A DNA stretch of 64,000 nt from GWE2-40-63 sp050251815 (lineage in GTDB: Bacteria > Bacteroidota > Bacteroidia > Bacteroidales > SZUA-534), in assembly GCA_050251815.1 (NCBI GenBank), contig JBFWMB010000012.1, positions 1 through 64,000 on the forward strand. The letters run 5' to 3'. Positions within the stretch are counted from its first letter, which is position 1; every line of letters starts with the position of its first letter. Position numbers and translations under genes: made by a program. Below are positions 9,752 to 18,981 of this stretch, in pieces. The notes below the pieces were generated by a model, which made no database searches, was not told where the DNA came from, and worked only from the letters and a program-made list of their open reading frames with translations.

Positions 9752-11500
9752 ATGTTTAGTAATACAAAATATATACTGGTAATAGCCTTAACGGTATTTT
9801 TGGTAGCATGCAGCGACGATTTTTTAGAGAATAGTCCTATAGCTTTAGATACCACAGAATCGTTTTACACCAGTTTCGAAAGCCTCGATTATACCGCAAC
9901 TTCGGCCTATGGTATGTTGGCATCCATGTCGGTTTTTGATATTATGTACTCCATTGGTTATCAAAGCGCATCAGACGATGTGGAAGTGGGCGGTGAGAAC
10001 ATTAACGACTGGCCTGAGTTTCAGCGCATCGACCGATTAACACATACACCCAGCGAGGCTAATATTCACATCATGTGGGGTTATCCTTACAAAGGTATTC
10101 GCATGGCAAACGAGTATTTAACCCGCTTTGAGGCAGTTAAAGAAATTGAAGTTCAAAAAGCTAAATCGGAAGAAGACGCATTGGCCAGACTTGAACTTAT
10201 GGATTTACGCGCAGCCGAAATGCATTTCATGCGGGCGTTTTATCATTTCACCCTGTTACAAATATATGGTGGAGTTCCCATCATCGATTTTATTGTTGAC
10301 CCGGAACAATTTAATGTGCCTCGGAATTCGATTGCTGAGGTTTTGCATTTTGTTCAGGATGAATTGTTATTAGCCATTCCACTATTAAAACTGAAGAGTG
10401 AACAGGGTGCCGATGTGGGGCGGGTTACCAAAGGCGCTGCCCAGGCGCTTTTAGCCAAAGCTTATTTGTATGAGTCGTCGTATGCCGAGAATTACTCAGG
10501 AGACGAAAGGTTTGAAGGCTGTGAACAGCATTACGATTTGGCTTTAAAATATGCTGAAGACGTAATGATTTCAGGTGAATATGGATTGGTTGGAATAGGC
10601 GGGGAACGCTTTGATTCTTGGAGAGCACCACTTGGCGGCCAAATTGGCGGTTACCGATGGATTTTTACGCTTGACGGCGACAATAGTGATGAGTCGGTTT
10701 GGGAAATACAAAATGTTCAGGACCGGGCAGGTTGGTGTTATACCCGCGGTAGTTATATTACCATTTATACCACAGTGCGTAAGTTATTCATTAACGATTC
10801 TACCCTAAGCACTGATTATGGTTGGAGCTTTAATTTGCCATCAAAATATTTAATCGATGCTTTTGGAAATAACGATATCCGTGAAACAGGATTGAATTCC
10901 ATGGTCGTTGATCCTACTTTGGATCCTCGTTTTTCAACTACCATTGGACGCGAAGGTGACACCCTGTTGGCAAATATGAATGGTTCAAAAAAGTGGTACA
11001 AAATGGCCTTTAGCAATTTACCTACAGGAACCATAAGTCGTAAGTACGAATGTTCTCCCGATGAATTTACTTTTGGAGCAAACGACACCTATGGCGAAGG
11101 CCCTATGAACATTCGCTTAATTCGTTATGCCGATGTAGTATTAATGGCAGCTGAAGCCGCTTATAAATCGGGCGATGCACCCAAAGCCCTGGGTTATGTT
11201 AATCAGGTAAGAACGCGTGCCCGTTTATCCGGTGAAACCGGATATCCTGTGGACTTACCAGCCATTACTTTTGAAGACATCGTTCACGAAAGGCGTTTGG
11301 AATTGGCTATGGAGCCGCATCGACTGTTCGATTTGGTACGATGGAATCTGGCAGAAAAGTATATGAACGGTATAACCCTTGCTTCAATGGGTGAGGGTTT
11401 GGTTGTAAATTATGAAAAAGGAAAACACGAGTTTTTTCCTATACCGGCGCGTGAAATGCAAAAGGCAACGGGTTTGTTACAATACGATGGTTGGAAGTAA
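9752..11500 (+). CDS. susD: SusD-like glycan-binding lipoprotein
   Basis: A 582-residue RagB/SusD protein. The signal peptide ends in a lipobox (FLVAC, Cys21), placing it on the cell surface as the lid of the SusC channel. The C-terminal family signature is clear: VRTRARLSGETGYP followed by ITFEDIVHERRLELAMEPHRLFDLVRW. TPR-like helices fill the N-terminal half. It immediately follows susC and is expected to capture mannan oligosaccharides. A small hairpin after the stop codon may define the end of the susCD segment of the mRNA. Confidence 0.95.
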   Translation: MFSNTKYILVIALTVFLVACSDDFLENSPIALDTTESFYTSFESLDYTATSAYGMLASMSVFDIMYSIGYQSASDDVEVGGENINDWPEFQRIDRLTHTPSEANIHIMWGYPYKGIRMANEYLTRFEAVKEIEVQKAKSEEDALARLELMDLRAAEMHFMRAFYHFTLLQIYGGVPIIDFIVDPEQFNVPRNSIAEVLHFVQDELLLAIPLLKLKSEQGADVGRVTKGAAQALLAKAYLYESSYAENYSGDERFEGCEQHYDLALKYAEDVMISGEYGLVGIGGERFDSWRAPLGGQIGGYRWIFTLDGDNSDESVWEIQNVQDRAGWCYTRGSYITIYTTVRKLFINDSTLSTDYGWSFNLPSKYLIDAFGNNDIRETGLNSMVVDPTLDPRFSTTIGREGDTLLANMNGSKKWYKMAFSNLPTGTISRKYECSPDEFTFGANDTYGEGPMNIRLIRYADVVLMAAEAAYKSGDAPKALGYVNQVRTRARLSGETGYPVDLPAITFEDIVHERRLELAMEPHRLFDLVRWNLAEKYMNGITLASMGEGLVVNYEKGKHEFFPIPAREMQKATGLLQYDGWK

Positions 11501-11504
11501 TACT

Positions 11505-11523
11505 GGAATTGGAATCCGATTCC
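11505..11523 (+). other. Small hairpin after susD
   Basis: Eight base pairs (one G-U) around an AAT loop, formed by GGAATTGG and CCGATTCC. No U-run follows, so it is not a convincing terminator. It could stabilise the 3' end of susCD mRNA. I rate it as a possible structure only. Confidence 0.3.
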
Positions 11524-11566
11524 TAAAAAACAATAATCAATCAATTATTAACTAAATTTTTTAATT

Positions 11567-13948
11567 ATGAGAAAACTAATCTTTACTCTTTTGATGAGTT
11601 TACTTGTGTTTGGGTATTCTCAGGCACAGGTAATTTTCGATCCCGCAACATACACGGGAGATTTACCAACCGGAGCCTCCATCGTGACCATTGATGGGGT
11701 TAAATACATGAAATGTCCACTTAATGGATGGGAAACTACTTTTGCTGTTCCCGAAGTTAAGTTGGCTGCCAACATTACCAAGTTTAAAGCAACAGCAATG
11801 TTTAAAGAAGGAACATCAGGATTTACTTTAAGCCAGGTATTAAGTTTTATAAAACTGGTCGATAACAGTTCATCAGGCTGGGCCGAAGCTGCTCTAATAA
11901 AAGAAGCCAGTACAGCCGAAGTTTCAAATTATTCCAGTGATATTTTAATACCTGAAGCTACCATTACGAACATTCAGTTAGCGGGTCAGGAAACTTCAGG
12001 ATGGTCAGCTGTAGTAGGTGACACTCTTTTTGTTGGCACCATCATTGCTTACGATCCACATCTTATTTTTGACCCCAATATGTATGCTGAAGGTCAGTTC
12101 CAGGGAAGCGATGCCATGAATATTGTTACCATTGAAGGAGAGAAATACCTTAAAGTGGAATTGGCTGGTTGGGAATCTGTATTTCAGGTTTCTTCAACAA
12201 TTCTGGAAGACGATTACAATATGTTTAGTGCCGTGACAAAATATGAAGTGGGAACTTCAGGTTTTGCTCTTGATAACATCAACACTTTTGTTCAACTGGC
12301 ACATGGTGATCCCTGGGCAACTTTTGGAAAGATTGAAGCGACAAGTAGTGCAACATTTACTGAGTTTTCAGCCGATATTACAACTCCGGGTGGCGATGTA
12401 ACAGCTATTCAGGTTGCTGGTCAGGAGAAAACAGGCTGGACTGCTGTATCGGGTGACTTTATGTATTTAGGTAAAATTACTGCCTATAAATACGACAACA
12501 CCGTGCTGTTCGATCCGGCAACCTTTGGTGGAGAATTAGGTAGCGGAATGGAAATTGTTGATTTGGATGGTACCAAGTATCTGAAAGTAACCAGCGAAGC
12601 CAGTTGGACGCATACTTTAGCTATCGACGATTACAATACCGATATTTACAACACGGTTACTACAACCATGAAATGGGCTGCCGGAACCAGTGGTCTAACA
12701 GCCGATCATGCACAAACAGTTGTTAATATTCAGACTGCAGGTGTTACCGGAAACGTTGCTTCTTTAGCGATGTATCCTTCAGAAACCGAACTTGCGGAAG
12801 TTGACGGTATGATTACTCCGGGAACAACAATTAATACCTTGCAGTTTTTTGTACAGCAGGATGAGGGCTCGTGGCCAACAGTAGCCGGAGCTGAAATCTA
12901 CCTGGGTAAAATTGTTGCTTCTTTTGTTCAATTGGAACCCGTTACACCTCCCAATACAACAGATATTAATTTTACTGAACTAACTGTTGAGGTTAATGGC
13001 TTGTACGATGATGCTTTTGACGCTTCAACCGAGAATGTGATTAATCGGATAGCCCTGGGTGCTGTTAATGGTATTGATGCTGCTGAAAATGCAGAAGTTG
13101 ATGAAAACGCTGATAGTTATGCCTATTGGTATGGTGTATTCGATTTGGATAACTTCTATTTGTACATCGACGTTACCGACAACGATCCAGTTGATTTGGG
13201 TACAAGTGAATCTCCCTGGAATAACGATGGTATCGAAGTGTTTGTAGATATTCAAGATCGTCGCTATGTGGGTTGGGATCGTATTGACGGACAACAACAT
13301 CAATTCCGCTTTAACGTGGGTACTGAAGGACCGGCACATGGTTCTGACGATGATGCTGGAATTACAAGCCTTGGAATGCCTGATTTCTTTGGGGTAAACG
13401 ACACAACAAACATTCAATATGCCATTGTTAAAGGTTCAAACGGGTATGCTATTGAAATGGCTATTCCATGGGCAACATTCTTTAGAACAAGTGCCCAGGA
13501 TGATAACAAACAAGCCGTTGCGGATGCAGCTGCAGGTGTGGTTGATGGCAAGAAAATTGCTTTCGAACTTTCTTTATTGGATGCCAGTGCTGTTGATACT
13601 CGTAAGTCAATTATGAACTGGGCTAATAATACCGGTGAAGATATGGCTTATGAAACTACTGAATTCTGGGGACAGGTTAATCTGAATGGAGGTCCGGAGG
13701 GAATCTTAAATAAAATATCCACAAGGGCTCTTTCTGTATTCCCGAATCCGGCAGATAATTACCTGAATATTGCTATGAATAATCTCGATAAAGTTGAAGT
13801 TTATAATATTTTAGGTGCTCAGGTTCTTAATTCAAAAATGAATTACAGCAATTGGCTCGATGTTTCATCGCTTAAAACAGGAGTTTATATTGTAAAAGCA
13901 ACCGATGCTAACGGTAAAGTAGCTGTTGCTAAGTTTAATAAAAAATAA
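11567..13948 (+). CDS. Secreted surface glycan-binding protein with CBM9-like module and T9SS tag
   Basis: A 793-residue secreted protein. A signal peptide (cut near SQAQ, about residue 21) is followed by three diverged tandem modules beginning at about 22, 165 and 313. Each opens with (I/L)FDP and has a conserved DG-x-KY-x-K segment and a Trp-containing strand. A DOMON/CBM9-like module follows (about 463-690, with WNNDGIEVFVDIQ and a long RFN strand). The last 75 residues are a T9SS type-A sorting domain (VFPNPADNYLNI ... LKTGVYIV). It occupies the SusE/F position directly after susD, so a polysaccharide-capturing role is likely. Proteins in that position are usually lipoproteins, so T9SS export is unusual. 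Confidence 0.8.
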   Translation: MRKLIFTLLMSLLVFGYSQAQVIFDPATYTGDLPTGASIVTIDGVKYMKCPLNGWETTFAVPEVKLAANITKFKATAMFKEGTSGFTLSQVLSFIKLVDNSSSGWAEAALIKEASTAEVSNYSSDILIPEATITNIQLAGQETSGWSAVVGDTLFVGTIIAYDPHLIFDPNMYAEGQFQGSDAMNIVTIEGEKYLKVELAGWESVFQVSSTILEDDYNMFSAVTKYEVGTSGFALDNINTFVQLAHGDPWATFGKIEATSSATFTEFSADITTPGGDVTAIQVAGQEKTGWTAVSGDFMYLGKITAYKYDNTVLFDPATFGGELGSGMEIVDLDGTKYLKVTSEASWTHTLAIDDYNTDIYNTVTTTMKWAAGTSGLTADHAQTVVNIQTAGVTGNVASLAMYPSETELAEVDGMITPGTTINTLQFFVQQDEGSWPTVAGAEIYLGKIVASFVQLEPVTPPNTTDINFTELTVEVNGLYDDAFDASTENVINRIALGAVNGIDAAENAEVDENADSYAYWYGVFDLDNFYLYIDVTDNDPVDLGTSESPWNNDGIEVFVDIQDRRYVGWDRIDGQQHQFRFNVGTEGPAHGSDDDAGITSLGMPDFFGVNDTTNIQYAIVKGSNGYAIEMAIPWATFFRTSAQDDNKQAVADAAAGVVDGKKIAFELSLLDASAVDTRKSIMNWANNTGEDMAYETTEFWGQVNLNGGPEGILNKISTRALSVFPNPADNYLNIAMNNLDKVEVYNILGAQVLNSKMNYSNWLDVSSLKTGVYIVKATDANGKVAVAKFNKK

Positions 13949-13964
13949 TCCATCAATTTTATAA

Positions 13965-13998
13965 ATAGTGCAGGAGTTATTCCTGCACTATTTTTTTC
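13965..13998 (+). terminator. Rho-independent terminator after the binding protein gene
   Basis: A perfect 11-bp stem (13965-13975 with 13981-13991) closes a 5-nt loop and is followed by seven consecutive T. It lies 17 bp after the stop codon of the T9SS binding protein and before the GH5 mannanase, inside the PUL. Partial read-through would give more susCD/binding protein than enzymes. Confidence 0.85.
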
Positions 13999-14033
13999 TT
14001 TTTAGGAGATCTTATTATTTACCTCACTTAAAT

Positions 14034-15344
14034 ATGAACAAACTCCACTCTTTATTCATATACAGCTTGTTCGTTAGCTTGTTATTTTTTCAATGTTCAC
14101 CTGGTGTGGAAAAACATACCAGTTTTATTAGCGTTCAAAACGGACAGTTTATAAAAAACAATAAACCCTACCAATTTATTGGAGCTAATTACTGGTATGG
14201 AGCCCTTATTGCTTCCGATACAGTTGGAGGCGACCGGACAAGGCTAATGCGTGAACTCGACTTTTTAAAGGCCAATGGAATCGATAACCTGCGTATTTTG
14301 GTTGGCGCTGAAGGCCCCGACTTTCAGCCTTTTCGGGTAACTCCGGCTTTGGTTAAAGCGCCCGGTGTTTATAGTACCAAATTGCTCGAAGGCCTCGATT
14401 ATTTACTTCATCAATTGCAACTCCGTAACATGGTTGCTGTACTTTATTTTACCAACAACTGGGAATGGTCAGGAGGTATGGCCCAATACCTGAACTGGAA
14501 CGGATATGGCGATTATGTAAATCCCAACCTGGAACAGTATTCCTGGAACGACTTTTATAATTATCAGAAACAGTTTTACAGCTGTCAGCCCTGCATCAAT
14601 CAGGTTAACCAATATATCGAAACCGTAGTTTCCCGAACCAATACGGTTACCGGGATAAAATATGCCGACGATCCGACCATTATGGCCTGGGAACTGGCCA
14701 ATGAACCCCGACCCATGGCAACCGATAACTTCGAACCCTTTATTCAATGGATTAAAAATACCTCAGCGTTTATTAAGAATCTTGATCCAAACCATTTAGT
14801 TACCACTGGAAACGAAGGAGAGAAAGGATGTTCCGAGTCCATCGAATTATTTGAGGCCATACATGCCTTTTCAAGTATTGATTACATAACCTTTCATATC
14901 TGGATAAAAAATTGGGGTTGGTATCAGCATCAGCAGGCCGACTCAACTTTTCCACAAGCATTACAACTCGTTCAGAAATATTTTGACGATCATGTGGCTA
15001 TTGCTCAAAGGCTGAACAAACCATTGGTGCTCGAAGAGTTTGGCATGGCCCGCGATCAGGAAAAGTTCGGACCAGGAACTCCTACTTCTTTACGTGATAC
15101 TTATTATGATTTCTGCTTTAACCAGATTGCCCAAAGTGTTTCTAAAAACGGAGTCTTGGTCGGAGCCAACTTCTGGTCGTTTGGAGGTTTTACTCATCCG
15201 GTTAACAATCAAACCTACTGGAAACCAGGTGACCCTTTTTCAGGCGATCCACCCCAGGAAGAGCAGGGCCTGAATTCTGTTTATCCCGGCGATTCTTCAA
15301 CCATGCGCATCATTCTTAATTATAACCAGTTATTTAAACGATGA
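14034..15344 (+). CDS. GH5_7-type beta-mannanase lipoprotein
   Basis: A 436-residue family 5 glycoside hydrolase. The ATG at 14034 is chosen because a longer frame would start with GTG inside the terminator hairpin, and because 14034 opens a lipoprotein signal peptide ending FFQ-Cys21. The start PYQFIGANYWYGA, acid/base WELANEPR (Glu224) and nucleophile LVLEEFGM (Glu335) match subfamily 7 endo-mannanases. It should cleave internal beta-1,4-mannosidic bonds, probably at the cell surface or in the periplasm. The epimerase gene follows after 10 bp, so the two are co-transcribed. Confidence 0.9.
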   Translation: MNKLHSLFIYSLFVSLLFFQCSPGVEKHTSFISVQNGQFIKNNKPYQFIGANYWYGALIASDTVGGDRTRLMRELDFLKANGIDNLRILVGAEGPDFQPFRVTPALVKAPGVYSTKLLEGLDYLLHQLQLRNMVAVLYFTNNWEWSGGMAQYLNWNGYGDYVNPNLEQYSWNDFYNYQKQFYSCQPCINQVNQYIETVVSRTNTVTGIKYADDPTIMAWELANEPRPMATDNFEPFIQWIKNTSAFIKNLDPNHLVTTGNEGEKGCSESIELFEAIHAFSSIDYITFHIWIKNWGWYQHQQADSTFPQALQLVQKYFDDHVAIAQRLNKPLVLEEFGMARDQEKFGPGTPTSLRDTYYDFCFNQIAQSVSKNGVLVGANFWSFGGFTHPVNNQTYWKPGDPFSGDPPQEEQGLNSVYPGDSSTMRIILNYNQLFKR

Positions 15345-15354
15345 ACCTAAAAAA

Positions 15355-16554
15355 ATGAATCAGGAATTTAACTTATTGCGAAAGGAACTCGACAACGAAC
15401 TGAATCAAAATATACTGCCTTACTGGATGCAGCATTCCCTTGATACCAATTACGGCGGATTTATTGGAGGCATCAATTTTTTTAATAAACCTATACCTAA
15501 AGCCACCAAAGGAGCTGTTTTAAATGCCCGAATATTATGGACATTTTCAGCAGCTTTCAGGCTTACAAGCAAACAGACTTATTATGATATCGCCAAACGG
15601 GCTTACAATTATTTAATTGCTTATTTTATCGATAAACAATTTGGCGGTGTATTCTGGGAACTTTCTTATACCGGCGAACCGGTTAATACGCGCAAACAAA
15701 TTTATGCCCTTTCGTTTGCTTTGTACGGATTGGTTGAATACTACCGGGCCAGCGGCGAAGAGCAGGCGTTAAATGAGGCAGTTAAGCTGTTTTCTTTAAT
15801 TGAAAAGTACAGTTTCGATAAAGAAAAAAACGGATATGTTGAGGCTTTTTCCCGTAATTGGCAAGTACTTACCGATATGCGGCTGAGTGAAAAGGATGCC
15901 AACGAAAGCAAAACCATGAATACCCACTTGCATATTTTAGAGGCTTATACCCATTTATTCCGGGTTTATAAGAATCAACGTTTAAAGCAAGCATTAAAAA
16001 ATTTGATTGAACTGTTTTTAGAAAAGTTTATAAGCAACGAATTTCACCTCAACCTGTTTTTTGACGAAGACTGGAACCCAAAAAGCAATCACATTTCCTA
16101 TGGTCATGATATTGAATGTGCCTGGCTGCTTTACGAGGCTGCTGAAGTTTTACACGACGTAGTACTGATAGAAAAGGTAAAAAAGATTTCAATTGCTATG
16201 ACAAAAGCAGTTTTACCAGCTGTTGATAATGATGGGGGTTTATTTAACGAGTACGAACCCAACCATAATTTAACCGATACCGATAAGCACTGGTGGCCTC
16301 AGGCCGAAGCCCTGGTTGGTTTTTTTAACGCCTATCAGCTTTCAGGCGAAACAATTTTTGCCAAACAAACTCTTGCATCATGGAATTTTATTAAACACTA
16401 CATGATTGATAAAAATCATGGAGAATGGTTCTGGCGGGTTAATAAACAAGGGATACCTTATACAACCAACGAAAAAGCAGGATTCTGGAAGTGTCCCTAT
16501 CACAATGCTAGAGCTTGTATGGAAATTTTAGCTCGAAATACTGATAACATATAA
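15355..16554 (+). CDS. Cellobiose/mannobiose 2-epimerase (AGE superfamily)
   Basis: A 399-residue cytoplasmic enzyme of the N-acylglucosamine 2-epimerase superfamily, without signal peptide. The histidines used in proton transfer by cellobiose 2-epimerases are in place: GHDIECAW (His251), KHWWPQAEA (His312) and CPYHNARA (His383). It interconverts the reducing-end glucose and mannose of beta-1,4 disaccharides, here most usefully mannobiose to mannosylglucose. Its product is the substrate of the GH130 phosphorylase encoded at 5300-6478, so the two make a complete cytoplasmic route to mannose 1-phosphate and glucose. Confidence 0.92.
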   Translation: MNQEFNLLRKELDNELNQNILPYWMQHSLDTNYGGFIGGINFFNKPIPKATKGAVLNARILWTFSAAFRLTSKQTYYDIAKRAYNYLIAYFIDKQFGGVFWELSYTGEPVNTRKQIYALSFALYGLVEYYRASGEEQALNEAVKLFSLIEKYSFDKEKNGYVEAFSRNWQVLTDMRLSEKDANESKTMNTHLHILEAYTHLFRVYKNQRLKQALKNLIELFLEKFISNEFHLNLFFDEDWNPKSNHISYGHDIECAWLLYEAAEVLHDVVLIEKVKKISIAMTKAVLPAVDNDGGLFNEYEPNHNLTDTDKHWWPQAEALVGFFNAYQLSGETIFAKQTLASWNFIKHYMIDKNHGEWFWRVNKQGIPYTTNEKAGFWKCPYHNARACMEILARNTDNI

Positions 16555-16580
16555 TACAAATATAAATAAGCTGAATTTTG

Positions 16581-17639
16581 ATGAAAACTATTAAACACGG
16601 GGCCATATTTTTAGCTTTGTTTTTTTCGCTGCAAGCTTGCCATAATCCAATAAAATCAAAAACCTCATCGAACCATCTAAATCCGGTGCCGGTAAACCCA
16701 AACGCTACCCCCGAAACAAAGCGCCTGTTGGAATTTATTTATGAAATCCATGGAGAATATACCATTGCTGGACAGCACAACTACCTGGGTAAAATGTCGG
16801 TTTACAGCGATACGCTTTTTCAAATTACCGGAAAATACCCCGGTCTTTGGGGAGGAGATTACGGTTTTGCCGATTCTACCCACGACATCGACAATATAAA
16901 ATACCGGCCATTGTTGGTTCCTGAAATTGTAAAACAACACAAAAGGGGGAGTCTTATTACCCTCACCTACCACCAAGCCGACCCAACCATTGGCGAGCCT
17001 TGTCCCTTTGTGGGCGGCGTTCAAACCAAATTAACCGATGAGCAATGGCATCAACTGCTCAGTGACGGTACTGAAATTAATCAGACGTGGAAAATGTATG
17101 TTGATAGGTTGGCCAATGAATTGAAACAACTTCAGCAATTGCAGATTCCGGTTTTATTTCGTCCCTACCATGAAATGAACGGCAAGTGGTTCTGGTGGGG
17201 TGGTCGATCGGGAGATGAAGGTTTTATTGCCCTCTGGAAAATGCTCTATCATTATTATACTGACACCCATCAGTTAAATAACCTGATCTGGGTATGGAGC
17301 CCTGATAAACCCTGGCATGGTTTAAAAGAGTTTTATCCGGGAGATGCCTATGTCGATTTGGTATCATTGGATATTTATCCTGAAAAGGATACCAATATTG
17401 TATTCCGCCCGGAATGGTATGCTGAAATTAAAGAAATAGCTAACCAACGACCCTTTGCCATCGGTGAATGCAGTCGGATGCCTTCAATCGATGAGTTAAA
17501 AATCCAATCGGGTTATGCTTGGTTTATGCTTTGGTCCGATTTGGGTACCAAAGAAAACTCCAACCAGGAACTGATTAAAATATTAAATGCAAAAAATGTT
17601 CTCACAGCCGACGAAGTTCTTAAAATGAGGGGATATTAG
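16581..17639 (+). CDS. Second GH26 beta-mannanase, lipoprotein
   Basis: A 352-residue GH26 enzyme. I use the ATG at 16581 rather than the TTG one codon earlier; it opens a signal peptide ending SLQA-Cys20. The acid/base lies in RPYHEMNGKWFWWGG (Glu198) and the nucleophile in FAIGECSRM (Glu296). WGGDYGF and LITLTYHQADP are typical GH26 strands. It differs enough from the GH26 at 431 that the two probably divide labour, for example endo-acting at the surface and mannobiose-releasing in the periplasm. That division is inference. It lies between the epimerase and the alpha-galactosidase genes. Confidence 0.9.
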   Translation: MKTIKHGAIFLALFFSLQACHNPIKSKTSSNHLNPVPVNPNATPETKRLLEFIYEIHGEYTIAGQHNYLGKMSVYSDTLFQITGKYPGLWGGDYGFADSTHDIDNIKYRPLLVPEIVKQHKRGSLITLTYHQADPTIGEPCPFVGGVQTKLTDEQWHQLLSDGTEINQTWKMYVDRLANELKQLQQLQIPVLFRPYHEMNGKWFWWGGRSGDEGFIALWKMLYHYYTDTHQLNNLIWVWSPDKPWHGLKEFYPGDAYVDLVSLDIYPEKDTNIVFRPEWYAEIKEIANQRPFAIGECSRMPSIDELKIQSGYAWFMLWSDLGTKENSNQELIKILNAKNVLTADEVLKMRGY

Positions 17640-17688
17640 CCGACTATGATAAAGCAATACTTTATTTTCATAAATAAACAAAAATACC

Positions 17689-18918
17689 ATGAACCTTAAA
17701 AAGCATTTATTCCTGATATTGTTTTTCCTTACTCAATTTTCCTTTGCGCAAAAGTTCGAAAACCTGGCTTTGACACCGCCTATGGGTTGGAACAGCTGGA
17801 ATCATTTTGCCTGCGACATTAACGAAACAATTGTTCGGGAAATGGCAGATGCAATGGTGTCTTCAGGCATGAAAGATGCCGGTTACGAATACATAAATAT
17901 CGACGATTGCTGGCAGGGCGAGCGCGATAGTCTCGGTTTTATACATCCTGACAAAATACGGTTCCCTAATGGTATGAAAGCTTTGGCTGACTATATACAC
18001 AGTAAAGGGTTAAAACTGGGTATTTATTCCGATGCCGGATGGAAAACCTGTGGAGGGAGGTCCGGAAGCCGCGGTTACGAATACCAGGATGCACTGCAAT
18101 ATGCTAATTGGGGAATTGACTATTTGAAATATGATTGGTGTAACACCAAAGGACTTAAAGCCGAAGGAGCTTACCTTACCATTCGTGATGCAATATATCA
18201 AGCGGGTCGGCCAATGGTTTTAAGCATTTGCGAATGGGGCGACAACGAACCCTGGGTGTGGGCAAAAGATATCGGCCATTTGTGGCGTACCACCGGCGAC
18301 ATTTATAACTGTTTCGACTGTGTGTATGATCATGGCACCTGGAATTCTTGGGGAGTTTTGCAGATTCTTGACCTACGCGATAATGATATGCTCCGAAAAG
18401 TTGCAGGACCTGGTCATTGGAACGATCCTGACATGATGGAGGTAGGCAACGGGATGTTAGTAAACGAAGATCGGGCTCATTTCAGTATGTGGTGTATGTT
18501 GGCTGCCCCTCTAATTGCCGGTAACGACTTACGAAAAATAAACCGCCCTACTTTGAAAATATTGACCAATCCGCATGCCATAGCTATAAATCAGGACACC
18601 CTGGGTATCCAAGGCTACAAGCATGGTGTGGTAAGCAATGTCGATGTTTGGGTTAAACCCCTTGTAGACAATGAATTTGCTGTTTGTTTTCTTAACCGAA
18701 GCGCTGAATCGGTAAGCATTGTGTTTGATTGGAAAAACAATCCTTTTAACGATGAATATAGCCAGCAAAGAGCAAACTTTGATAAGGAAGACTATGCTTT
18801 ATTCAATATCTGGGAAAGCAAACCGGATGGTAATACTCAAAAGTCTCTTAAAGCAATAATTCCCGGACATGATGTATTGATGTATCGATTAAAAAAAGCA
18901 ACAACTAGCCATCCATGA
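17689..18918 (+). CDS. GH27 alpha-galactosidase
   Basis: A 409-residue enzyme with a cleavable signal peptide (ending about SFAQ, residue 21) and no lipobox, so it is probably periplasmic. The family start LTPPMGWNSWNHFAC, the substrate-binding NIDDCW and GIYSDAG, the nucleophile in DYLKYDWC (Asp149) and the acid/base in RTTGDI (Asp204) are all present. It removes alpha-1,6-galactosyl side groups, which identifies galactomannan or galactoglucomannan as the target polymer. It sits between the second GH26 and the GH5-esterase fusion. Confidence 0.93.
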   Translation: MNLKKHLFLILFFLTQFSFAQKFENLALTPPMGWNSWNHFACDINETIVREMADAMVSSGMKDAGYEYINIDDCWQGERDSLGFIHPDKIRFPNGMKALADYIHSKGLKLGIYSDAGWKTCGGRSGSRGYEYQDALQYANWGIDYLKYDWCNTKGLKAEGAYLTIRDAIYQAGRPMVLSICEWGDNEPWVWAKDIGHLWRTTGDIYNCFDCVYDHGTWNSWGVLQILDLRDNDMLRKVAGPGHWNDPDMMEVGNGMLVNEDRAHFSMWCMLAAPLIAGNDLRKINRPTLKILTNPHAIAINQDTLGIQGYKHGVVSNVDVWVKPLVDNEFAVCFLNRSAESVSIVFDWKNNPFNDEYSQQRANFDKEDYALFNIWESKPDGNTQKSLKAIIPGHDVLMYRLKKATTSHP

Positions 18919-18981
18919 TTTTTTGGCAATCTGAATATGCAGGAGCCTGTGGAAAAGATAAAAGATTTTAACTTATAGATA

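Noticed and set aside
13968..14033. N-terminal extension of the GH5_7 mannanase from a GTG start
   Set aside because: The start would lie within the terminator stem and would push the lipoprotein signal peptide into the interior.
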